Source: Sneathiella sp. HT1-7 (GTDB lineage Bacteria; Pseudomonadota; Alphaproteobacteria; Sneathiellales; Sneathiellaceae). Taken from it: a stretch of DNA of 64,000 nucleotides. Every line of letters begins with the position of its first letter. Position 1 is the stretch's first letter. Location of the stretch: NCBI RefSeq assembly GCF_020731145.1, contig NZ_JAJFZN010000003.1:310001-374000 (forward strand), written 5' to 3'. Below, piece after piece: positions 18,476 to 27,823 of this stretch. The notes beneath the pieces are model-generated. The model was not told the DNA's origin. It was given only the letters and a program-made list of their open reading frames with translations, and did no database searches. A program made the translations under genes and the position numbers.

Positions 18476-20155
18476 ATGGCGTCTTATCAGTATATCTATG
18501 TGATGAATGGTCTGTCGAAGACCTATCCGGGCGGCAAGCAGGTTCTTAAAGACATTCGGCTTTCCTTCTTCCCAGGCGCGAAGATTGGTGTGCTGGGCCT
18601 GAACGGCTCGGGTAAGTCGACGCTCTTGAAAATCATGGCCGGGATCGAGACGGAATTCACCGGGGAGGCCTGGGCCGCCGATGGCGTAAAGGTCGGCTAT
18701 CTGGCGCAGGAGCCGGAGCTGGACCCGGCAAAGGACGTCCTTGGCAATGTCATGGATGGCGTGCATGAGAAGAAAGCGCTCCTCGATAAATTCAACGAGA
18801 TATCAGCCCGGTTTGCGGAAGACCTCACCGATGATGAGATGAATGACCTGATCGCGGAGCAGGGCGAGTTGCAGGAGCAGATCGACGCGCAGAACCTCTG
18901 GGATCTAGATCGGGAAGTGGAAATTGCAATGGATGCCCTCCGTTGTCCTGCGGGCGATGCCGATGTCACCAAGCTCTCGGGCGGGGAACGTCGCCGCGTC
19001 GCGCTCTGCCGCTTGCTCCTCTCCCAGCCCGATATGCTCCTGCTTGATGAGCCGACCAACCATCTCGACGCCGAAAGCGTCGCCTGGCTGGAGCGCTTCC
19101 TGCATGACTATTCCGGCACTGTTGTTGCCGTGACCCATGACCGTTACTTCCTTGATAACGTCGCGGGCTGGATTTTGGAACTCGATCGCGGCCATGGTAT
19201 CCCGTGGGAAGGCAATTATTCAAGCTGGCTGGAGCAGAAGGAAAAACGCCTCGCCCAGGAAGGAAAATCCGAGGATGCGCGGCGGAAAACGCTGGATCGG
19301 GAGCTGGAATGGATCCGGCAGGGACCGAAGGGGCGTCAGACGAAATCAAAAGCGCGTATCAGTGCCTATGAGGATCTGCTTGCCGAGCAGAATTCGAAGC
19401 AGGCCGACGCCATGCAGATTTACATCCCGGCCGGTCAGCGGCTCGGCGATCTGGTGGTGGAGGCGGAGCATGTCACCAAGGGGTATGGCGACAAGCTGCT
19501 GATTGATGATCTCTCCTTCAAACTCCCGGCGGGGGCAATTGTCGGCGTAATCGGACCGAACGGCGCGGGTAAAACGACGTTATTCAAGCTTATGACGGGT
19601 AAGGAACAGCCCGATTCTGGCAGCTTCAAGGTTGGTCCGACGGTGCAGCTTGGCTATGTCGATCAGGATCGTGACACCCTCGATCCGAACAAGAATGTCT
19701 GGGAGGAAATCTCCGAGGGGAACGAGGTGATCTCCTTGGGTAAAAAGGAAATCAACAGCCGCGCCTATGTCTCGGGCTTCAATTTCAAGGGCTCCGACCA
19801 GCAGAAGAAGGTCGGCCAGCTCTCGGGCGGGGAGCGAAACCGTGTCAATCTCGCAAAGATGCTGAAATCCGGCTCCAACTTCCTCCTCCTTGACGAACCA
19901 ACCAACGACCTCGATGTCGATACGCTTCGCGCACTCGAAGAAGCCTTGCTGCAATTCGCCGGTTGCGCCGTGGTCATCAGCCATGATCGCTGGTTCCTTG
20001 ATCGCGTGGCGACCCATATGCTCGCCTATGAGGGCGACAGTCATGTCGAATGGTTCGAAGGTAACTTTGAGGCTTATGAGGAAGACAAGCGTCGTCGTCT
20101 GGGCAAGGAAGCGACCGAACCCCACCGCATCAAATACAAGCCTATAACCCGCTAG
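18476..20155 (+). CDS. ettA: energy-dependent translational throttle EttA (ABC-F ATPase)
   Basis: The 559-residue protein has two ABC domains and no membrane segment: Walker [10 protein letters not shown] and GPNGAGKTT, signatures [13 protein letters not shown] and [13 protein letters not shown], and Walker [12 protein letters not shown] and [11 protein letters not shown]. The start [26 protein letters not shown] and the end [21 protein letters not shown] are characteristic of EttA, which binds the ribosomal E site and gates early elongation when energy is low. The ATG at 18476 was chosen because the family begins there. It converges with the GST gene, three bases between stops. Confidence 0.93.
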   Translation: MASYQYIYVMNGLSKTYPGGKQVLKDIRLSFFPGAKIGVLGLNGSGKSTLLKIMAGIETEFTGEAWAADGVKVGYLAQEPELDPAKDVLGNVMDGVHEKKALLDKFNEISARFAEDLTDDEMNDLIAEQGELQEQIDAQNLWDLDREVEIAMDALRCPAGDADVTKLSGGERRRVALCRLLLSQPDMLLLDEPTNHLDAESVAWLERFLHDYSGTVVAVTHDRYFLDNVAGWILELDRGHGIPWEGNYSSWLEQKEKRLAQEGKSEDARRKTLDRELEWIRQGPKGRQTKSKARISAYEDLLAEQNSKQADAMQIYIPAGQRLGDLVVEAEHVTKGYGDKLLIDDLSFKLPAGAIVGVIGPNGAGKTTLFKLMTGKEQPDSGSFKVGPTVQLGYVDQDRDTLDPNKNVWEEISEGNEVISLGKKEINSRAYVSGFNFKGSDQQKKVGQLSGGERNRVNLAKMLKSGSNFLLLDEPTNDLDVDTLRALEEALLQFAGCAVVISHDRWFLDRVATHMLAYEGDSHVEWFEGNFEAYEEDKRRRLGKEATEPHRIKYKPITR

Positions 20156-20158
20156 GGG

Positions 20159-20788
20159 TTATTTAGCGGCATGTTCGGCTATGACCCGTGCGACGGCGGG
20201 GCGGGCCAGCATGGCCTTACGATGAGCCAGCAGTTTAGGGAAGTCCGCAGGGTCAACGCCGTCACCTTCCATCCATTGAGTGATGGTGAAGAGATAGATA
20301 TCGGCGATACTGTAATTCTCTCCCATCACCCAGGGCCCTTCGAACATCTCATCCTCAATCAGGTGAAAGCATTCTTCCATATTGCTTTTGACCTTGCTTG
20401 CGATCGCCTCGATAGCGGCTGTGTTCTGCTCGTCCACCCAGCGCCGTCCGCGCTTGCGGTGGGCATGATTGACATGCACAGTGGAGCAGAGATAGTTGTT
20501 GAAGGACTGGAGCTGCGCTAGATCGTAGGGATCTTCTGGCGGCGGAAAAGCGGAGGCGCCACAAACTTGCGCGGTATAGAGCAGGATTGCCGGAGTTTCC
20601 GTCAGGATGCCACGATCCGTCACCAATGCGGGCACGCGACCTTTGGGGTTGATTGCCAGATATTCAGGTTTGGTATGCTCCATTATCGCGGCATTTAGCT
20701 TTTTTGCCTCGTAGTCTGTCCCGCTTTCTTCAAGTGCAATGTGAGGTGCGAGCGCGATGGTTCCGGGATTATAGTAAAGTTTCAGCAT
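20159..20788 (-). CDS. glutathione S-transferase family protein
   Basis: The 209-residue protein starts MLKLYYNPGTIALAPHIALEESG, a thioredoxin-like GST N-terminal domain, with the cis-Pro/Ser region KGRVPALVTDRGILTETPAIL for glutathione binding and an all-helical C-terminal domain (NYSIADIYLFTITQWM). It would conjugate or reduce small electrophiles in the cytoplasm; the substrate is unknown. The ATG at 20788 follows AGGA closely, while the frame extends to 20818 without a better start. Confidence 0.87.
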   Translation of the reverse strand: MLKLYYNPGTIALAPHIALEESGTDYEAKKLNAAIMEHTKPEYLAINPKGRVPALVTDRGILTETPAILLYTAQVCGASAFPPPEDPYDLAQLQSFNNYLCSTVHVNHAHRKRGRRWVDEQNTAAIEAIASKVKSNMEECFHLIEDEMFEGPWVMGENYSIADIYLFTITQWMEGDGVDPADFPKLLAHRKAMLARPAVARVIAEHAAK

Positions 20789-20940
20789 TTCCTGTCCTTG
20801 TGATTTATTTTCGGTCACATTACCCGTTAATTTGCCGGAGGGGGATTATTTTATTTGAGATAATGACGATGGCAATTAATGGATGAAGAAACGGAAAAGA
20901 CTTCTATACTATGCGTCATGCCCCTAACAGCAGAGGTGAC

Positions 20941-21822
20941 ATGAGAGCGTTTGTTTGCCTGATCATGATGATGGGTCTCGCCGCCTGTACAGGCACGGTA
21001 CGGCAGGCGGAGAATAATATCTGGCCCGCAGATCCGCAAGAGAGATCCGCGGCGCAGCGTGTCGTTGCGAAGATGGAGGGAAATGTTCTTCTCGCAACGC
21101 CGCCCGGCATGGAATTTTCTCATCGACGGCTGGTGGGCAATATCATCCAAGATTACTATACCTATCGTCTCGACCGGCTTCAGGGCCTGGATCTGCTGAA
21201 CGCCATTCGCCGGAACATGGCCAGCAACTATGTGCGGGAGCAAGGGTATCGCGCTTGCCGTGACCGCGACATTCGCTATCTGCTCGATAAGGGATACGTC
21301 CATGAATTTCGGGTGGCAATCTTTGGCACCAAAAAATCGGGTGTTGAAACAGATAAAATCAGCAAGGGATTTTGCATCGCGAATGAAGTGCCGCTTATCG
21401 ACCAAAATGCTATCGATGCGCGCTACAGCAAGATTCGGTATTGGCCAAATGGCGACCGGATAGATCCGCGCTTGATCGAGCAAGTCATGGGCTCCTTTCG
21501 GGTGGCAACAGCGAAGTATCAGCCATCCGACCTAGGTAAGTTCACCATTAGAACCGTCAGCACTGAGGCTGATGGCTTGATGCTGACTCGAAACATGGAA
21601 AAAGAACAAAAAATCACCATAAAGGGGAGCAAATATTGGCCGCAGCATATCAAGGGTCAAGCGCTGGAGAAGAGTTGTACAAACAAGGCTTCTCTAACGG
21701 CTTTGATGGTGGGGGGAGTCTATCGGTTTCAGGTGGACGTCAAGGTTAAGCAAGAAATTATTGAAGATGGTGCGTTTACAATTAGCTATCCGGACTGTTT
21801 ACTTTATAACAAAAAGCCTTGA
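20941..21822 (+). CDS. predicted lipoprotein of unknown function
   Basis: The 293-residue product begins with a lipoprotein signal ending in the lipobox LAAC (MRAFVCLIMMMGLAAC), so it should be anchored in the envelope. I do not recognise the rest. It contains many basic and aromatic residues and several cysteines, with a C-terminal part rich in Lys (KVKQEIIEDG). The ATG at 20941 has AGAGGTG five bases ahead; the frame is open 30 bases further. It precedes the rfb genes by about 50 bases but a shared function is not evident. Confidence 0.72.
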   Translation: MRAFVCLIMMMGLAACTGTVRQAENNIWPADPQERSAAQRVVAKMEGNVLLATPPGMEFSHRRLVGNIIQDYYTYRLDRLQGLDLLNAIRRNMASNYVREQGYRACRDRDIRYLLDKGYVHEFRVAIFGTKKSGVETDKISKGFCIANEVPLIDQNAIDARYSKIRYWPNGDRIDPRLIEQVMGSFRVATAKYQPSDLGKFTIRTVSTEADGLMLTRNMEKEQKITIKGSKYWPQHIKGQALEKSCTNKASLTALMVGGVYRFQVDVKVKQEIIEDGAFTISYPDCLLYNKKP

Positions 21823-21874
21823 CGACAATATGCCAGAGTTTCCGGCAGCGTGGTGTGTGAGGACGTGATTGAGC

Positions 21875-22444
21875 ATGCAGATTGAAGAGACGGCAATTGC
21901 AGACGTAAAAATCCTGTGTCCAAAAAAATTTGGAGATGACAGGGGCTTCTTTTCCGAGGTCTGGAATGCTCAGACGCTGAAAGAAGCGGGACTGGACCTT
22001 ACTTTCGTGCAGGATAATCATGCCCATAACGCCGAGGCGGGGGTCGTGCGGGGTTTGCACTATCAACTAGCACCGAAGGCACAGGGAAAACTCGTGAGGG
22101 CTCTGCGCGGTGCTATTATCGATGTTGCGGTGGATATCCGGGTGGGCTCCCCGACCTTTGGACAGCATGTTGCTGTGGAATTATCTGCGGAAAACTGGCG
22201 TCAACTCTGGGTTCCAGCCGGCTTCGCGCATGGCTACTGTACATTGCAGCCGGATACCGAGATCGTCTACAAAGTAACCGACTATTACAGTCCAGAGCAT
22301 GACTGCGGCATTTTCTGGAATGATCCAGATTTGAATATTAATTGGTCTGTATCGGCAGAAAAGGCAATTCTTTCAGAAAAAGATAAGATTTTGCCTTTAT
22401 TAAAAGATCAGACAAGATTATTCGAATTCAAGGAAACCAGATGA
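21875..22444 (+). CDS. rfbC: dTDP-4-dehydrorhamnose 3,5-epimerase
   Basis: The 189-residue cupin enzyme shows FFSEVWNA, the catalytic-His region [19 protein letters not shown] and the [13 protein letters not shown] segment of RmlC. It epimerises dTDP-4-keto-6-deoxyglucose at C3 and C5 on the way to dTDP-L-rhamnose. The first ATG is at 21875; a TTG two codons earlier is less likely. It overlaps rfbB by four bases (ATGA) and opens a three-gene set lacking rfbA. Confidence 0.92.
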   Translation: MQIEETAIADVKILCPKKFGDDRGFFSEVWNAQTLKEAGLDLTFVQDNHAHNAEAGVVRGLHYQLAPKAQGKLVRALRGAIIDVAVDIRVGSPTFGQHVAVELSAENWRQLWVPAGFAHGYCTLQPDTEIVYKVTDYYSPEHDCGIFWNDPDLNINWSVSAEKAILSEKDKILPLLKDQTRLFEFKETR

Positions 22445-23493
22445 CTGTTTTTGTCACAGGGGGGGCGGGCTTTATTGGTTCCGCACTTGCCCGCGACCTG
22501 ATTAATCAGGGCAAAGAAGATGTAATGATTATCGACAAGCTGACCTATGCCGGATCGCTTGAAAGCCTGAAACCTGTCAGCAATAGCCCACATTATCATT
22601 TTTCACAGACTGATATCTGTGATCGCGATGGCATCGGGGAGTTGTTCAGTAAATACAAACCAACGGCGGTTTATCATTTGGCCGCAGAATCCCATGTGGA
22701 CAGGTCGATCGATGGCCCTGCGGATTTTGTCCAGACTAATCTTGTAGGCACTTTCACCATGCTGGATGCAGCCTATCAATTTTGGCGCGCGCTCGATGGA
22801 TCGGCGAAAGATGATTTCCGGTTCCTGCATGTCTCGACAGATGAAGTCTATGGGGAACTCGGACCCGAAGGGTTGTTTTCGGAAACCAGCGCGTATGATC
22901 CCAATTCTCCATACTCCGCGAGCAAAGCCGGATCCGACCATCTGGCGCGGGCATGGCATCGCACCTTTGGCCTGCCGGTTTTGGTGACTAACTGTTCCAA
23001 CAATTACGGTCCATACCAGTTTCCGGAAAAACTTCTTCCGGTGATTATCCTGAACTGCCTAAAAGGCAAGGAATTGCCAGTCTACGGCAAAGGGGAAAAT
23101 ATCCGCGATTGGCTTTATGTGGAAGATCATGCTGCTGCCCTGCAACAGGTTGTCACCTCTGGCAAGATCGGGGAGACTTACATGATCGGCGGCCGGGCAG
23201 AGCGGACAAATATTGATATTGTACGCAGCATCTGCCGGATCATGGATAAAAAATTCCCGGAAAAGGCCCCGCATGAAGACTTGATCCGCTTTGTCACCGA
23301 CCGGCCGGGGCATGATGCCCGCTACGCGGTGGATTGCTCTAAAATAGAGGCGGAGCTTGGCTGGTCCCAATCTCTCAATCTGGAAACCGGTTTGGAAAAG
23401 ACCGTCGACTGGTATCTTGAAAATCTTGATTGGGTGAAGGCAGTTGCCGCGGATTACACTCAGGAACGTCTCGGCCTGGGAACGAGCGGCTGA
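22441..23493 (+). CDS. rfbB: dTDP-glucose 4,6-dehydratase
   Basis: The 350-residue extended SDR enzyme has the NAD motif GGAGFIG (7-13), catalytic Thr133-Asp134-Glu135 in [10 protein letters not shown], and the YSASK motif with Tyr158 and Lys162. It makes dTDP-4-keto-6-deoxyglucose from dTDP-glucose, the step before RfbC. Its stop overlaps the rfbD start in TGATG, showing translational coupling. Confidence 0.94.
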   Translation: MTVFVTGGAGFIGSALARDLINQGKEDVMIIDKLTYAGSLESLKPVSNSPHYHFSQTDICDRDGIGELFSKYKPTAVYHLAAESHVDRSIDGPADFVQTNLVGTFTMLDAAYQFWRALDGSAKDDFRFLHVSTDEVYGELGPEGLFSETSAYDPNSPYSASKAGSDHLARAWHRTFGLPVLVTNCSNNYGPYQFPEKLLPVIILNCLKGKELPVYGKGENIRDWLYVEDHAAALQQVVTSGKIGETYMIGGRAERTNIDIVRSICRIMDKKFPEKAPHEDLIRFVTDRPGHDARYAVDCSKIEAELGWSQSLNLETGLEKTVDWYLENLDWVKAVAADYTQERLGLGTSG

Positions 23494-24344
23494 TGAAGAT
23501 ACTGGTCACGGGCGCAGGCGGGCAGGTGGGGCAGGCGCTGCAAAATCTTGCCTCTTCTCATGAGATTAACGTCATTGCTCTTGATCGACAGGCACTCGAT
23601 ATTACAGATCAATCCGCTGTCCGGGAGCAGGTTCGCAATCTCTCCCCGGATGCGGTGATCAACTCCGCTGCTTATACTGCCGTGGACAAAGCGGAAGAGG
23701 ACGTAGACGCAGCTTTCGCGATTAATGCCGAGGGAGCGGAAAACTTGGCTCTTGCTTGCGCCGATGCGGATATTCCGTTTCTGCATATTTCCACGGATTT
23801 TGTCTTCGATGGTAAAAAGGATGGCGCCTATCTTGAAGATGATGCTATTGCACCGCTCAGTGTGTATGGCAAAAGCAAAGGCGACGGAGAAGCGCGCGTC
23901 GCGGCAGCATCCACAAAGTACATTATCCTGCGGACAGCGTGGGTGTTTGGTGGTGCGCAGAATTTTGTCACCACCATGCTTCGTCTCGCGCAAACCCATA
24001 AGGAATTGAATATTGTCGATGATCAGACCGGCGGACCGACTGCGGCGAATGATATCGCGGCAAGCCTTCTAAAGATTGCCAAACATACCCATAAGGCCGG
24101 GTTTCAGTCTTGGGGAGTATACCATTATTGTGGTGCACCCGCCGTTACCTGGTTTGGTTTTGCAAAAGCCATTTTCGCTCACTCATCTGTCGTCCCGGCT
24201 CTCAACCCCATCCCGACAGAAGACTATCCGGTTCCCGCGGAGCGACCAAAGAATTCCGTGCTCGACTGTACAAAAATCAAACAGGTTTTTGGCATTGACC
24301 AGCCTGATTGGCAAAAGGCATTATCGGATATATTGGGAAAATAA
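23493..24344 (+). CDS. rfbD: dTDP-4-dehydrorhamnose reductase
   Basis: The 283-residue SDR protein has GAGGQVG at the N-terminus, HISTDFVFDG and the catalytic YGKSK motif in SVYGKSKGDGE, as in RmlD. It reduces dTDP-4-keto-rhamnose to dTDP-L-rhamnose for surface polysaccharide. The ATG at 23493 was chosen because it overlaps the rfbB stop and begins [10 protein letters not shown]; an earlier in-frame start at 23430 would lie inside rfbB. Confidence 0.93.
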   Translation: MKILVTGAGGQVGQALQNLASSHEINVIALDRQALDITDQSAVREQVRNLSPDAVINSAAYTAVDKAEEDVDAAFAINAEGAENLALACADADIPFLHISTDFVFDGKKDGAYLEDDAIAPLSVYGKSKGDGEARVAAASTKYIILRTAWVFGGAQNFVTTMLRLAQTHKELNIVDDQTGGPTAANDIAASLLKIAKHTHKAGFQSWGVYHYCGAPAVTWFGFAKAIFAHSSVVPALNPIPTEDYPVPAERPKNSVLDCTKIKQVFGIDQPDWQKALSDILGK

Positions 24345-24365
24345 ATCAAAACAAGGACACCCCCC

Positions 24366-24797
24366 ATGGATCGGCAGGATTTCAACTTCTTTCATCCATT
24401 TCGTGTGCGCTATTCGGAAATTGATGCGCAGAGTGTGGTATTTAATGCCCACTATCTGACCTATTTCGATACAGCAATTTCGGAATATTTTCGCCATCTG
24501 GGCTATGATCATCAGGACTATGTGAAACGGACCGGGCTTGATTTTCATCTCGTGAAATCACTGGTTCTGTACGAGAAACCTATCCTGTTTGACGCTGAGA
24601 TCGAGGTGGGGTGCCGGGTTGAAAAAATTGGCCGCACCTCCATCACCTTCGTGCTCGCGATATTCGCAAAAGGGGAAGATACCCGCTATTGCACGGGCGA
24701 AATTATTTGGGTCAACACTAACCAGACGACCCACAAAACCGAACCTGTCGATGACACTATCCGTGAGATGTTCGAGAAATTTGAGATCAAAGAGTAA
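24366..24797 (+). CDS. hot-dog fold acyl-CoA thioesterase (YbgC/4HBT-like)
   Basis: The 143-residue protein has the 4HBT-type active-site pattern RVRYSEIDAQSVVFNAHYLTYFD, with the Asp and the NAHY segment expected for hydrolysis of an acyl-CoA thioester. It lies 21 bases after rfbD with AAGGA eight bases ahead of the start and may be co-transcribed, though a link with rhamnose is not obvious. Its acyl substrate cannot be told. A second YbgC-type gene occurs in the tol cluster at 51330. Confidence 0.84.
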   Translation: MDRQDFNFFHPFRVRYSEIDAQSVVFNAHYLTYFDTAISEYFRHLGYDHQDYVKRTGLDFHLVKSLVLYEKPILFDAEIEVGCRVEKIGRTSITFVLAIFAKGEDTRYCTGEIIWVNTNQTTHKTEPVDDTIREMFEKFEIKE

Positions 24798-24846
24798 TAG
24801 CGTAGTGCTTCAACCCTAATTCAGTGAAGATGAGTTACGGGTTGCC

Positions 24847-25426
24847 TTACTTTACCTTCTTGAAACGCATGCCGATGATCCCATGACATTGCCCATAAAG
24901 TCCGCCGCCACTGGGTGACTCGGCCCTGAAAAATTTATCTGGCCCATCAAGTACAAAGCGCTCAGTCCATTTCCACTGGCTGCCGCCCGTTGGGTAATCA
25001 AAATGGAGATCGACGTAATCATCTGAATTTTCGCCGGAAACGAGTAGCCCGTATCGGTCGCCCCAAACTGTCTGGCTGATTTTTCCTCGTTTAAGATCAA
25101 GAATAAAGTTCCAGGTTTTTCCACTACCGCACCAACTTGAATTTCCGTTTCCAGCTTTATATGTGGCGGAAACTTGGCAGAGCCCTGTGGGTTCGAATTC
25201 TAAAAACGCCGTCTATTTGGCCGGGTCCTGCGTCTGTCATACTCCAGTTCTGACTGGCACCTGCCTGTTTGATTAAAGTGCCAACTTCCTCCAGCGACGT
25301 GAAAGACAGGCTTTTTGGAATGGGAACATTTGTCGGATTATAAAATGGTTGTGTTCGTTGCTCGCAGGCATTTACAACAAAAGCAATAAGGGCAAGAGTC
25401 GCAAGGCGAATTAATAATTTCAACAA
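24847..25426 (-). pseudogene. lipoprotein gene apparently split by a +1 frameshift
   Basis: A second coding-like frame runs from about 25205 down to a TAA at 24847. It is rich in Trp, Gly, Tyr and Asp (WCGSGKTWNF, YPTGGSQWKW, YGQCHGIIGMRF) but has an in-frame TAG just upstream and no ATG, GTG or TTG before its last codons, so it cannot start alone. It would join the 89-residue lipoprotein frame (stop 25157) if one base were skipped between about 25160 and 25207, where a run of five T occurs. A decayed gene, a sequencing error or programmed frameshifting would all fit. Confidence 0.5.
25157..25426 (-). CDS. small predicted lipoprotein (N-terminal part of the split gene)
   Basis: The 89-residue frame starts MLKLLIRLATLALIAFVVNAC, a lipoprotein signal with Cys21 as the acylation site. 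It continues with a segment (LIKQAGASQNWSMTDAGPGQIDGVFRIRTHRAL) resembling a known group of small secreted lipoproteins in which a W..M..PG.I motif leads into R.H.A and then a beta hairpin. Here the hairpin is missing and the frame stops at RHI, supporting a frameshift. It may still yield a short anchored product. Confidence 0.6.
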   Translation of the reverse strand: MLKLLIRLATLALIAFVVNACEQRTQPFYNPTNVPIPKSLSFTSLEEVGTLIKQAGASQNWSMTDAGPGQIDGVFRIRTHRALPSFRHI

Positions 25427-25505
25427 TCCATTCCTTAAATCAACCGAAGGTTAAGCCATCACAATAGCGGCTTCGCATGACATGATAAAGCCTTAAGGGC
25501 ATATT

Positions 25506-26105
25506 TTATGTTATATCTGTAGGGGTGTTGGTCAGGATATAGAGGCCGACGCCGATCAGCAGGAAGGGAAAGGCCTTTGGCGCGTATCGCTCCAGAAAGG
25601 ACTTCGTTTTTGGATGATCGACCGCTTTTTGGGCGCCGAAGGTGAGGATTACCGCAGTAGCGATGATACTTGTAACCATCCAGCCGATTAGGCCGGGGCG
25701 GGTATCAGAGAGAAGCGGGGCCAATATCGCGATGGAATCCCAGCTATGAGTGATCATGATCAGCGCAACGGTGAGAAAGCTCCCGCCTTCTTTCAGCGTT
25801 ACATTGAGGCCAGCAAGCTCTGTAGACTTGCTCCGCCGCAAAAGCTGCCACAACTCGATAATACCAATCCCCAAAGGAACCAGGCCAATATAGGGGATGA
25901 ATTCAATGGGTAATTGCTGAATACCTTGGGCAAAAAGCAGGCAAATTCCGATCATCACCAGTACGGCTAGAAGATATCCCTGCCGGACCTTGGCAACCCC
26001 GTATTTCGGATGTAGCGACAAGGTGACAAGCAGGAAGAGATTATCGATACTGGTCGAAGCAAAGGCCATAAAGCTGATGGCGATGGCTAGAAGAATGTCA
26101 TGCAT
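25506..26105 (-). CDS. CadD-like cadmium resistance/transport family membrane protein
   Basis: The 199-residue protein has about six membrane segments and the CadD-family motif FASTSIDNLFLLV in the first third and PYIGLVPLGIGI in the middle. CadD proteins of Gram-positive bacteria export cadmium; alphaproteobacterial relatives are poorly known, so the substrate is uncertain. The ATG at 26105 has GGAAAG six bases ahead. It is 35 bases downstream of the aspartoacylase-like gene and may share its transcript. Confidence 0.78.
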   Translation of the reverse strand: MHDILLAIAISFMAFASTSIDNLFLLVTLSLHPKYGVAKVRQGYLLAVLVMIGICLLFAQGIQQLPIEFIPYIGLVPLGIGIIELWQLLRRSKSTELAGLNVTLKEGGSFLTVALIMITHSWDSIAILAPLLSDTRPGLIGWMVTSIIATAVILTFGAQKAVDHPKTKSFLERYAPKAFPFLLIGVGLYILTNTPTDIT

Positions 26106-26140
26106 GACCAACTTTCCAATATCGCCCTCTTCCCGGCTAG

Positions 26141-27133
26141 TTAGTTTTTCTCTTCGCCTTGCCCAATATGAAACAGGCAATCCCCGCGAACGACCCTTGC
26201 GCCTTGCCGCTTTGCGAGAATGACTCCGTCATCCTCAAAACACAGCTCGATTGGGTCGCGGCCAGGGGTTTCGGTGCGGTGGATCAACGCGGCGGGCTGG
26301 CCCGCGCGGACATCCTCTCCCGGATCAGCGAGAGGTTCATACACACCTGGCTCTGTCGCGAAAATACTGCCTTCCGCATTAAATATCCGGCTCTTCTTGG
26401 GGGCGGGATCCGGCGCAGTAGTTATTGCGCCAATTTTATGCAAGGAGCGGAGCAGACCATCACCGGCAAGTTTGGGCAGTCCCTTGGATACTGTCCCGCC
26501 GCCGGCAAGTTCGGTCAGAATGCTGCAAACCCCGTTGCGAAAAGCCGCTGAAGAGGAAAAACTGCCTGCATCGCTGCGTCCGAAATATAGAGTGTGGGGC
26601 AGGCTGAAAGCTTCCGCAATTTCCCGCTTCAACGCGAGGTGCGGATCATCGGAAGTGACAGAAAAGAGCAATGTTGGCGTGTAAAAGAGCGAACTACCAC
26701 CTGAATGAAGGTCAAATAGAAAATCTGCGCGTTTCAGCAAAGTATGCTCGATATAATGCGCGATCTGTTGTGTCGGGGTGCCGGTATCGCTACCAGGAAA
26801 GGAGCGATTGAGATTTCCTTGATCAATCGGGGATGTACGAAGTCCTGCCTCTGCCGCCGGAAAATTTGCCATCGGAAGTATGATGAGTTGGCCGCGTATC
26901 TGATCAAGCGGCAGGGTCCGGATCATGTTGGAGAGGATTACTTGCCCTTCATATTCGTCCCCATGATTTCCCGCCATCAGAAGGACTGTTGGGCCGTCTC
27001 CATTTTTCATGCTGGCGATCGGGATCGGGATGTAGCCGTAGGCGGATCGATGAACGGAATGGAGCAGCTGTAGATATCCATGTTGGATACCATCTTTATC
27101 GAAATCAATTTTGGTAGAGATAAGCGAGGACAT
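26141..27133 (-). CDS. succinylglutamate desuccinylase/aspartoacylase family metallohydrolase
   Basis: The 330-residue protein has the zinc site of the family: GNHGDEYEG with His and Glu ligands, then FDLHSGG with the second His, and PAAEAGLRTSPID...NLNRSFPG for substrate carboxylate binding. It is close in layout to DoeB (N-acetyl-diaminobutyrate deacetylase of ectoine breakdown), but no ectoine genes are nearby. It would remove an acyl group from an amino acid in the cytoplasm. The ATG at 27133 starts a natural N-terminus; a TTG at 27184 is possible but adds an atypical leader. Confidence 0.82.
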   Translation of the reverse strand: MSSLISTKIDFDKDGIQHGYLQLLHSVHRSAYGYIPIPIASMKNGDGPTVLLMAGNHGDEYEGQVILSNMIRTLPLDQIRGQLIILPMANFPAAEAGLRTSPIDQGNLNRSFPGSDTGTPTQQIAHYIEHTLLKRADFLFDLHSGGSSLFYTPTLLFSVTSDDPHLALKREIAEAFSLPHTLYFGRSDAGSFSSSAAFRNGVCSILTELAGGGTVSKGLPKLAGDGLLRSLHKIGAITTAPDPAPKKSRIFNAEGSIFATEPGVYEPLADPGEDVRAGQPAALIHRTETPGRDPIELCFEDDGVILAKRQGARVVRGDCLFHIGQGEEKN

Positions 27134-27230
27134 AGACGGGCACCCGGAACAAATGAAAAATATTGTCTTACTATATCCATCCAATTAGATAGGCCCAAGA
27201 AAGAAGTGCCGGAGTGTCAGGGAAAAGGCA

Positions 27231-27261
27231 TAAAAATAGCCCGCCACTGGGGCGGGCTATT
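27231..27261 (-). terminator. rho-independent terminator of the hsp20 gene
   Basis: On the minus strand AATAGCCCGCC (27261-27251) pairs with GGCGGGCTATT (27245-27235) over a five-base loop, and T residues follow (TTTTTA). It lies about 20 bases after the hsp20 stop. Confidence 0.8.
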
Positions 27262-27282
27262 CCTGATTAGAGAAGGATCAGA

Positions 27283-27729
27283 TTAGGCGGCTTTACTTTC
27301 GAGAAGCTTGCCCTTGTTGATCTCAATGGTGCGCGGTTTGAGCTCCTCCGGAATTTCACGGACGAGGTCAATATGAAGCAGGCCATTTTCCATGGCGGCA
27401 CCGACGACCTTGACCGTTTCTGCAAGCTCGAATTTCTGGACGAAAGAACGGGCTGCGAGGCCGCGATGCAGATATTCTGCTTCTTCCTTGTCCTCTACGG
27501 ACTTACCACTGATTTTCAGGGTGTTCTGATTGGCGACCACTTCGAGCTGATCTTCCGTAAAGCCAGCCACTGCCATCGTGATCCGGAAATGATCCGCATC
27601 GGTTTTTACGATATTATAGGGCGGAAATCCGTTGTCGGCCGACGCTCTTTCCAAGCCATTGAAAAGTTGCTCTATCCGGTCGAAACCAACGGTTGAACGC
27701 ATCAGGGGTGAAAAATCATAGCTACGCAT
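27283..27729 (-). CDS. small heat-shock protein, Hsp20/IbpA family
   Basis: The 148-residue protein has a short N-terminal arm (MRSYDFSPLMRSTVGFDRIEQLF, as in IbpA), an alpha-crystallin domain with ITMAVAGF and EYLHRGLAARSFVQKFEL, and a C-terminal tail. Such proteins hold unfolding clients as ATP-independent oligomers in the cytoplasm. The upstream 130 bases contain a sigma-32-like promoter and a ROSE-like leader hairpin, so it is probably heat-regulated at both transcription and translation. A strong terminator follows. Confidence 0.92.
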   Translation of the reverse strand: MRSYDFSPLMRSTVGFDRIEQLFNGLERASADNGFPPYNIVKTDADHFRITMAVAGFTEDQLEVVANQNTLKISGKSVEDKEEAEYLHRGLAARSFVQKFELAETVKVVGAAMENGLLHIDLVREIPEELKPRTIEINKGKLLESKAA

Positions 27730-27800
27730 TTGTATATTCTCCTATGAAGCAATATATATCCGGGCCCCCCAATCTGGGGCAAACCCTTGTTATCAGACCC
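27730..27800 (-). promoter_or_regulatory. ROSE-like RNA thermometer in the hsp20 leader
   Basis: On the minus strand UUGCU (27752-27748) faces the ribosome site AGGAG (27743-27739) across a UCAU loop, giving the ROSE-type pairing with a G-G mismatch. The stem is continued by an A-A mismatch and five A-U pairs (27758-27754 with 27737-27733). A GC-rich hairpin (GCCCC/GGGGC near 27762-27780) precedes it. ROSE elements are known upstream of hsp20 genes in alphaproteobacteria; melting frees the ribosome site. Assignment is by pattern and hand pairing. Confidence 0.7.
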
Positions 27801-27823
27801 AAAATCGGCATCCGATGCACTGT

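Noticed and set aside
24852-25124. 90-residue minus-strand frame beginning MEKPGTLF
   Set aside because: The overlapping frame ending at 24847 has better protein-like composition and Cys/Trp spacing; this one appears to be its shadow.
25186-25201. tRNA-like GGTTCGAATTC string
   Set aside because: No acceptor, D or anticodon stems can be formed around it; it lies within the lipoprotein frame.
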